A DNA stretch of 11,571 nt, from positions 3,677-15,247 of the forward strand of contig DGUK01000077.1 in NCBI GenBank assembly GCA_002394635.1. Direction: 5' to 3'. This document shows, in pieces, positions 7,115 to 11,571 of this stretch. The notes below the pieces were generated by a model. That model saw nothing but the letters and a program-made list of their open reading frames with translations, was not told where the DNA came from and made no database searches. Numbering within the stretch: the first letter of the stretch is position 1; every line of letters begins with the position of its first letter. This DNA is from Faecalitalea sp. UBA4312. GTDB taxonomy: Bacteria > Bacillota_I > Bacilli_A > Erysipelotrichales > Erysipelotrichaceae. The translations under genes were made by a program, and so were the position numbers.

Positions 7115-8376
7115 AAGTTTGGATCGAACCCTCACAAATAAAGGGAACTGTAAAAATTCCCGCATCCAAGTCCATGGTCCATCGTGCCATCATCTGTGCC
7201 AGCCTGGCACAAGGCACCAGCATTGTATCCAATGTAACCTACTCCAAAGATATCGATGCCACCATCACTTGTATGGAAGCTTTGGGTGCCTGCATCGAGA
7301 AAAAAGAAGATCGATGCATCATTCAAGGCTGTGATGTCACACAGCGAAATAGTAATATCTGTTGTGATTGTCAGGAATCCGGTTCCACCATGCGTTTTCT
7401 GATCCCCTTAGCCGCTCTCAGTCCTTTCAAAGCGGTATTACAGGGACATGGACGTCTACTGTCACGTCCGATGGATGTCTATCAAACCATTTTTGCACAT
7501 CAAGGATTGTCTTTTAAACAAAAAGAAACCATTGAACTACAAGGCCCTTTACAGCCGGGACACTTTCTTATTCCCGGTGATATATCCAGCCAGTTTATAA
7601 CCGGATTGCTGCTGGCATTGCCTTTACTGAAAAAAGAAAGTACGCTGGAAATCACGGAGCCTTATCAGTCCCGCTCCTATGTGGAACTGACGTTGCAGAT
7701 GCTGCAAACCTTTGGGATCCATATAGACCAGACTTCGCCTACAAGCTATGTCATTCCGGGCAATCAGACCTATCATGCCACCAATGTCAACGTGGAAGGC
7801 GATTATTCCCAGATGGCCTTCTTTGGTGTATTAGGCGCGATCCAAAACCGGATTATGTGCAAAAATATGGATCCCGCCAGCCGACAAGGTGACAAGGTCA
7901 TTCTTGACTTCCTGAAACAAGGTGGAGCAACCGTCACCATGGGCTCTGAAATCTGCATAGAGTCAGGTTTGCTGAATGGGCAAACCATTGACCTGGCTGA
8001 TTGTCCGGATCTCGGTCCGATCCTCTGCGTATTGGCCGCCTACAGTACCGGCACCACAAAGCTGATCCATGCCAGGCGTTTGCGCATGAAGGAAAGTGAC
8101 CGGATCGAAGCGATGGAAAAAGAACTGAAAAAATGGAAGGTGGATATTACATCGACCGAGGATACCATTACGATCCACGGGAAGCCTTCGTATCGGTGTG
8201 AAAGCCCGGTCCAGATCGAAGGGCATAACGATCATCGCATTGTGATGGCTATGACTGTCTTTGGTCTGTGTGCAGACAGTCCCAGCCAGATTACAGGAGC
8301 ACACGCAATCACTAAATCCTATCCCCATTTTTTTGAGGATATAATAAGCATACAAGGAAAGGTGGAAATAGTATGA
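7111..8376 (+). CDS. aroA: 5-enolpyruvylshikimate-3-phosphate (EPSP) synthase
   Basis: The enzyme joins phosphoenolpyruvate to shikimate 3-phosphate. The start is the ATG at 7111, overlapping the aroC stop as ATGA with CGGAG 9 bases upstream; an in-frame ATG at 7015 would overlap aroC by 100 bp and adds residues unlike the family. The resulting 421 residues match family length. Visible motifs are PASKSMVHRA (17-26, K20), ESGSTMRF (89-96, phosphoenolpyruvate loop), LLSRPMD (116-122), ISSQFITG (158-165), DCPD with catalytic D300, KESDR (E328) and DHRIVMA (374-380). The residue after the loop arginine is F96, where the glyphosate-sensitive E. coli-type enzyme has proline. It ends in an ATGA overlap with tyrA. 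Confidence 0.96.
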   Translation: MKVWIEPSQIKGTVKIPASKSMVHRAIICASLAQGTSIVSNVTYSKDIDATITCMEALGACIEKKEDRCIIQGCDVTQRNSNICCDCQESGSTMRFLIPLAALSPFKAVLQGHGRLLSRPMDVYQTIFAHQGLSFKQKETIELQGPLQPGHFLIPGDISSQFITGLLLALPLLKKESTLEITEPYQSRSYVELTLQMLQTFGIHIDQTSPTSYVIPGNQTYHATNVNVEGDYSQMAFFGVLGAIQNRIMCKNMDPASRQGDKVILDFLKQGGATVTMGSEICIESGLLNGQTIDLADCPDLGPILCVLAAYSTGTTKLIHARRLRMKESDRIEAMEKELKKWKVDITSTEDTITIHGKPSYRCESPVQIEGHNDHRIVMAMTVFGLCADSPSQITGAHAITKSYPHFFEDIISIQGKVEIV

Positions 8377-9209
8377 GATATGGAATTGTCGGAATGGGTC
8401 TGATGGGTGCTAGTTATGCACAGCGCCTGAGTGACCAGAAGGAAACCGTATACGGCTTTGCCCGCCGTCAGGAATCCATCGATTATGCCATTGCGCATCG
8501 CATGATTGCCGATGGCACCATCACGATGTCGGATGGCCTGCTGTCCCGTTGTGATACGGTGGTTCTCGCGTTATACCCAACGTTACTGAAAAGCTGGATT
8601 GAAGAAAACCAACAATATTTGAAGCCCGGCTGCCTCTTAATGGATATCAGCGGTGTTAAAAGTCATATCATTGAACCCTTACAGGAGATATTGAGAAAAG
8701 ATGTCGAGCTCATCTCTACACACCCGATGTGCGGACGGGAATCCCGTGGCATCGAACATGCCGACCCGACCATCTTTAACGGGGCCAACTATATTGTTGT
8801 GCCGACCTCCCGCAACAGCCAAAAAGCCATTAAAGAAGCGAAGGCTCTGGGTGAAAAGCTCGGATGTGCCAATATTGCGGTATTGGGCATTGAAGACCAT
8901 GACCGGATGATCGGCTTTTTATCACAGCTGACCCATGTGATTGCCGTCAGTTTGATGAATACCCATGACAATTCCCATCTGGTGGAATACACCGGCGACA
9001 GTTTCCGCGATCTGACCCGAATTGCTTCCATCAATGAGGATATGTGGACCGAGCTGTTCCTTTTGAACAAAGACATCCTGCTCGATGAAACCGATCAGTT
9101 CATCGCGGCAATCACGCATTTCCGGGATAGTCTTGAAAAAGAGGACACGGAAGAGATGAAGCATCTCTTTATCCAGTCCACAGCGCGTCGATCCCTGTTT
9201 GATAAATAA
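8373..9209 (+). CDS. tyrA: Prephenate dehydrogenase (single-domain TyrA)
   Basis: This 278-residue enzyme oxidises and decarboxylates prephenate to 4-hydroxyphenylpyruvate, the tyrosine precursor. The N-terminal Rossmann motif GIVGMGLMGAS (4-14) binds the nicotinamide cofactor. DISGVK (91-96) and STHPMCGRESRG (115-126, with the catalytic-type H117) follow. The helical C-terminal half contains QLTHVIAVSL (185-194) and DSFRDLTRIA (209-218), both typical of the family. There is no fused chorismate mutase and no C-terminal ACT domain, unlike E. coli or Bacillus TyrA, so feedback control by tyrosine is not evident from the protein. NAD versus NADP use and possible arogenate activity cannot be decided. 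It begins at the ATGA overlap with aroA, with a GGTGG-type site upstream, and is the last gene of the operon. Confidence 0.94.
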   Translation: MRYGIVGMGLMGASYAQRLSDQKETVYGFARRQESIDYAIAHRMIADGTITMSDGLLSRCDTVVLALYPTLLKSWIEENQQYLKPGCLLMDISGVKSHIIEPLQEILRKDVELISTHPMCGRESRGIEHADPTIFNGANYIVVPTSRNSQKAIKEAKALGEKLGCANIAVLGIEDHDRMIGFLSQLTHVIAVSLMNTHDNSHLVEYTGDSFRDLTRIASINEDMWTELFLLNKDILLDETDQFIAAITHFRDSLEKEDTEEMKHLFIQSTARRSLFDK

Positions 9210-9215
9210 AAGAAA

Positions 9216-9244
9216 GATGTGGTATTTCTGCCACATCCTTTTTT
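9216..9244. terminator. Bidirectional terminator between tyrA and the XRE regulator
   Basis: A perfect 7-bp stem GATGTGG / CCACATC with an 8-base loop is followed on the plus strand by six T's. On the minus strand the stem is followed by TTTCTTTTATTT. It lies between two convergent genes, 6 bases after the tyrA stop and 2 bases after the regulator's stop on the other strand. Confidence 0.85.
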
Positions 9245-9246
9245 GG

Positions 9247-9762
9247 TTATACATTGCTTTTTTTCAACAATCTCCTTTTGGTATTCCGTAATTTTTTGGC
9301 GTCTTTTCCCGTCATCAGAACCCCTATAAAGATCATCGCAAACACAATGCCCAATAACAATCCCTGCGCAAAGTCAAAGAGCGCGTTGGGAGCAGCCGGT
9401 TCAAGAAATAAGGATGCAAAGTATACCAAAGCACAAATCAGTGCCACAATAAACCAGATGTGGATCCGTTGTGTGATCTTCAGCCTTTCCTCGTTATCGT
9501 AATCCGCCGCCTTTAATACTGTTTTTTTCATTTCCTGATCCATCGTTTCGTTTCTCCTTTCTCCGTCAAGCAGTTCCCGGATGTCTACTTCATAGAAATC
9601 CGCCATTTCTATAAGGATATCCAGATCGGGCATATTACTGCCTGTCTCCCAGCGCGAGACCGTGCGGCGTGATACATTCATTATTTCCGCCAGTTTCTCC
9701 TGGGTTATATTTTTTTCCTTTCTGAGTTCCTTAAAAAAGATACCGATTTTCTTCTGATCCAT
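9247..9762 (-). CDS. XRE-family regulator with C-terminal membrane segments
   Basis: This 171-residue protein has an N-terminal Cro/C1-type helix-turn-helix (about residues 6-63), with ITQEKLAEIMNVSRRTVSRW (19-38) as the DNA-binding core. A charged linker follows, then two hydrophobic helices (about 101-120 and 131-151) and a basic tail. The layout suggests a DNA-binding protein tethered to the membrane with both ends in the cytoplasm; ligand and targets are unknown. The start at 9762 is chosen because a near-perfect AAAGGAGGT lies 6 bases upstream; the longer reading to 9846 has no such site and adds unconserved sequence. It stands alone between terminators and converges on tyrA, so it is not obviously tied to the aromatic operon. 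Proteins of this shape are common in Firmicutes and are seldom characterised. Confidence 0.88.
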   Translation of the reverse strand: MDQKKIGIFFKELRKEKNITQEKLAEIMNVSRRTVSRWETGSNMPDLDILIEMADFYEVDIRELLDGERRNETMDQEMKKTVLKAADYDNEERLKITQRIHIWFIVALICALVYFASLFLEPAAPNALFDFAQGLLLGIVFAMIFIGVLMTGKDAKKLRNTKRRLLKKSNV

Positions 9763-9830
9763 CTGTGAACCTCCTTTCGAATACAGAATAGTCCCATCCA
9801 CAACAGAATGACAGGACACAGAGCAGGCAA

Positions 9831-9854
9831 GTCTCTTGTTTTTCAAAAAGAGAC
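9831..9854. repeat. Inverted repeat upstream of the XRE gene
   Basis: A perfect 7-bp inverted repeat, GTCTCTT / AAGAGAC, with a 10-base AT-rich centre lies 69-92 bases upstream of the XRE start codon. It overlaps a smaller palindrome, CAAG-TCT-CTTG (9829-9839). It could be an operator for autoregulation or a weak hairpin. I could not place a convincing promoter beside it. Confidence 0.35.
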
Positions 9855-9919
9855 AGGGCTTGTCTACGATTTATCTTTCGAATTGCCTAGGATCCATCCT
9901 CTGATTCATCAATATATAC

Positions 9920-9941
9920 AAAAAACGACTGCTTCCGCAGT
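9920..9941 (-). terminator. Terminator of the YwaF-like membrane protein gene
   Basis: On the minus strand a 5-bp stem ACTGC / GCAGT closes a GGAA tetraloop of the stable GNRA type. After CG comes a run of six T's. It is 42 bases past the stop codon at 9984. The stem is short but well placed. Confidence 0.65.
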
Positions 9942-9983
9942 GAAACAGCCAATATAAGAATAAAAGTCAGACAGTCCATTTTG

Positions 9984-10652
9984 TCAATGTCTTCGATACC
10001 CGACCGCTTTCTTTTTCTCTTTTTCCCGAATTTTCATCTCTTCACAGCAGACATACCATATTTCTATCGTTAACCGGGAAAATTCAACCATCGCAAAGAT
10101 CACCAGCAAAATCGTCAACCGGTTCCCGACCAATGGAACCAGGTGTATAAATATCGGTATATCTACCATAACTTTTGCATTCAGATAGAACAAATTAATT
10201 CCCGCATATGGATAAACCGCTTTATTGATGAGGTAGGCAAGTACCGCCGTCAGAGCAAAAATCTTACATGCTCCCTTGAAATCCTTTCGCTGTCGACGGA
10301 CCCGCATCCATATATGCCCCGATACCCATCCGATCACGATCAAATATACATGCCAGATAATGGAATGCAAAGATAAAGAGAGGCGTGGATACTTCAACCC
10401 AAAAGACCCTATCAGGCCAGCAATTCCTCCTACCATGCCGAATGTCATCAGATAATTCAGAATATCATATCGATATTTTTTCGTATGTGGTAACAAAAGA
10501 CATAGATACATAGGAAGACTGCAGATCTGTAAAGGAAAATGCCACCACATATAATACCCGTGGATATACGTCAAATAAACTTGTTTCCAGATTTCACTGA
10601 TCAAAAGAACAATACCACTGAATGTATAGAAATTAAGTTCTTCCTGTTTCAT
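9984..10652 (-). CDS. Multi-pass membrane protein, YwaF/TIGR02206-like
   Basis: This 222-residue hydrophobic protein has about six membrane segments and a basic C-terminal tail (about 207-222). The block WWHFPLQICSLPMYLCLLLP (36-55) matches the W-x-(L/F)-PL-x-(L/I)-C motif of the YwaF family. The HSIIWH segment (96-101) and a central basic loop (117-130) also fit. Function is unknown in the family. The start is the only ATG after an upstream in-frame stop, about 18 bases away, and no Shine-Dalgarno precedes it. The N-terminus begins at what seems to be the second helix of longer relatives, so one helix may be missing naturally. It diverges from ftsH. Family assignment is from memory of motifs, so moderate confidence; that it is a real membrane-protein gene is firm. 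Confidence 0.8.
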   Translation of the reverse strand: MKQEELNFYTFSGIVLLISEIWKQVYLTYIHGYYMWWHFPLQICSLPMYLCLLLPHTKKYRYDILNYLMTFGMVGGIAGLIGSFGLKYPRLSLSLHSIIWHVYLIVIGWVSGHIWMRVRRQRKDFKGACKIFALTAVLAYLINKAVYPYAGINLFYLNAKVMVDIPIFIHLVPLVGNRLTILLVIFAMVEFSRLTIEIWYVCCEEMKIREKEKKKAVGYRRH

Positions 10653-10661
10653 GATAAAAAC

Positions 10662-10690
10662 ATTATATAATTATTTAAGCTATACTACAA
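10662..10690 (-). promoter_or_regulatory. Promoter of the YwaF-like gene
   Basis: On the minus strand TTGTAG (10685-10690) and TATAAT (10662-10667) are separated by exactly 17 bases. The -10 is perfect; the -35 matches three of six. Transcription would start near 10655, only about 3 bases before the ATG, predicting a nearly leaderless message. Confidence 0.55.
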
Positions 10691-10753
10691 GAGTATAGAT
10701 ATTGTATACATTATTGTTATTTATGTTTATTTATCATGTACTTTATGAACTTT

Positions 10754-10762
10754 GAGTGCTAA
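10754..10762 (+). promoter_or_regulatory. Extra perfect CIRCE half-site upstream of ftsH
   Basis: GAGTGCTAA here is identical to the downstream half of the CIRCE consensus. It lies 21 bases before the CIRCE-like element and pairs with that element's left half as a second, wide inverted repeat. Confidence 0.5.
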
Positions 10763-10783
10763 AAAATGTGAAATTGTAAAATA

Positions 10784-10810
10784 ATAGCACTCTTATTGAC
10801 TAAGTGCTAA
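10784..10810. promoter_or_regulatory. CIRCE-like operator (HrcA site) over the ftsH promoter
   Basis: ATAGCACTC, a 9-base spacer, then AAGTGCTAA. The CIRCE consensus bound by the heat-shock repressor HrcA is TTAGCACTC-N9-GAGTGCTAA; each half here has one mismatch and the spacing is exact. The element covers the -35 hexamer of ftsH, the expected place for repression. HrcA control of ftsH is inferred; hrcA itself is not in the window. Confidence 0.85.
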
Positions 10811-10823
10811 AAAAGGTTATAAT
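10796..10823 (+). promoter_or_regulatory. Sigma-A type promoter of ftsH
   Basis: TTGACT (10796-10801) and TATAAT (10818-10823) are spaced by 16 bases, eleven of twelve hexamer matches to... TTGACA/TATAAT counting one mismatch in the -35. Transcription would start near 10830, about 20 bases before the ftsH ATG. The -35 lies inside the CIRCE-like spacer. Confidence 0.88.
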
Positions 10824-10843
10824 AATAGACAATTCGGAGGTAA

Positions 10844-11571
<728 letters not shown>

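Noticed and set aside
9763..9846. Longer XRE reading starting at 9846
   Set aside because: The ATG at 9762 has a near-perfect AAAGGAGGT at ideal distance, and the extra 28 residues are unlike XRE N-termini.

Overview
The window is an ordinary chromosomal stretch of a Gram-positive bacterium of the Bacillota (Firmicutes). The evidence is a moderate GC content, strong AAGGAGG-type Shine-Dalgarno sites, a split-type transketolase subunit, a CIRCE-type heat-shock operator and Firmicutes-like AroA, TyrA and FtsH proteins. A gut-type Erysipelotrichia or Clostridia relative is my guess from protein flavour; no marker gene here settles it. I see no mobile element, CRISPR array, rRNA or tRNA, and no novel defence or biosynthetic system.

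Layout, left to right. (1) 1-1676, minus strand: malQ (4-alpha-glucanotransferase), followed 6 bp downstream by the start of a transketolase N-terminal subunit that is cut by the window edge. (2) 1724-2529, minus strand: a formate/nitrite (FNT) family channel with its own extended -10 promoter and a terminator whose stem-loop contains the stop codon. (3) 2536-9244: an aromatic amino acid locus built as two divergent operons. To the left run pheA (chorismate mutase/prephenate dehydratase/ACT) and a class I/II aminotransferase, coupled by an ATGA overlap and ended by a terminator. To the right run aroB-aroC-aroA-tyrA, each overlapping the next by 4 or 11 bp and ended by a terminator. Both operons start in the same 139 bp gap, each with an extended -10 promoter. 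(4) 9247-9762, minus strand: an XRE-type regulator with two C-terminal membrane helices. (5) 9920-10690, minus strand: a multi-pass membrane protein of the YwaF/TIGR02206 type. (6) 10754-11571, plus strand: the 5' part of ftsH behind a sigma-A promoter embedded in a CIRCE-like operator.

How the genes work together. AroB makes dehydroquinate, AroA makes EPSP and AroC makes chorismate. The P-protein takes chorismate via prephenate to phenylpyruvate, TyrA takes prephenate to 4-hydroxyphenylpyruvate, and the aminotransferase probably finishes Phe and/or Tyr. DAHP synthase, dehydroquinase, shikimate dehydrogenase and shikimate kinase are not in the window. The most notable anomaly is in the chorismate mutase domain of PheA: by hand alignment several catalytic positions of the AroQ fold are replaced, although no other mutase is encoded here. 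The best regulatory signal is the CIRCE-like site over the ftsH promoter, with an additional perfect half-site upstream.
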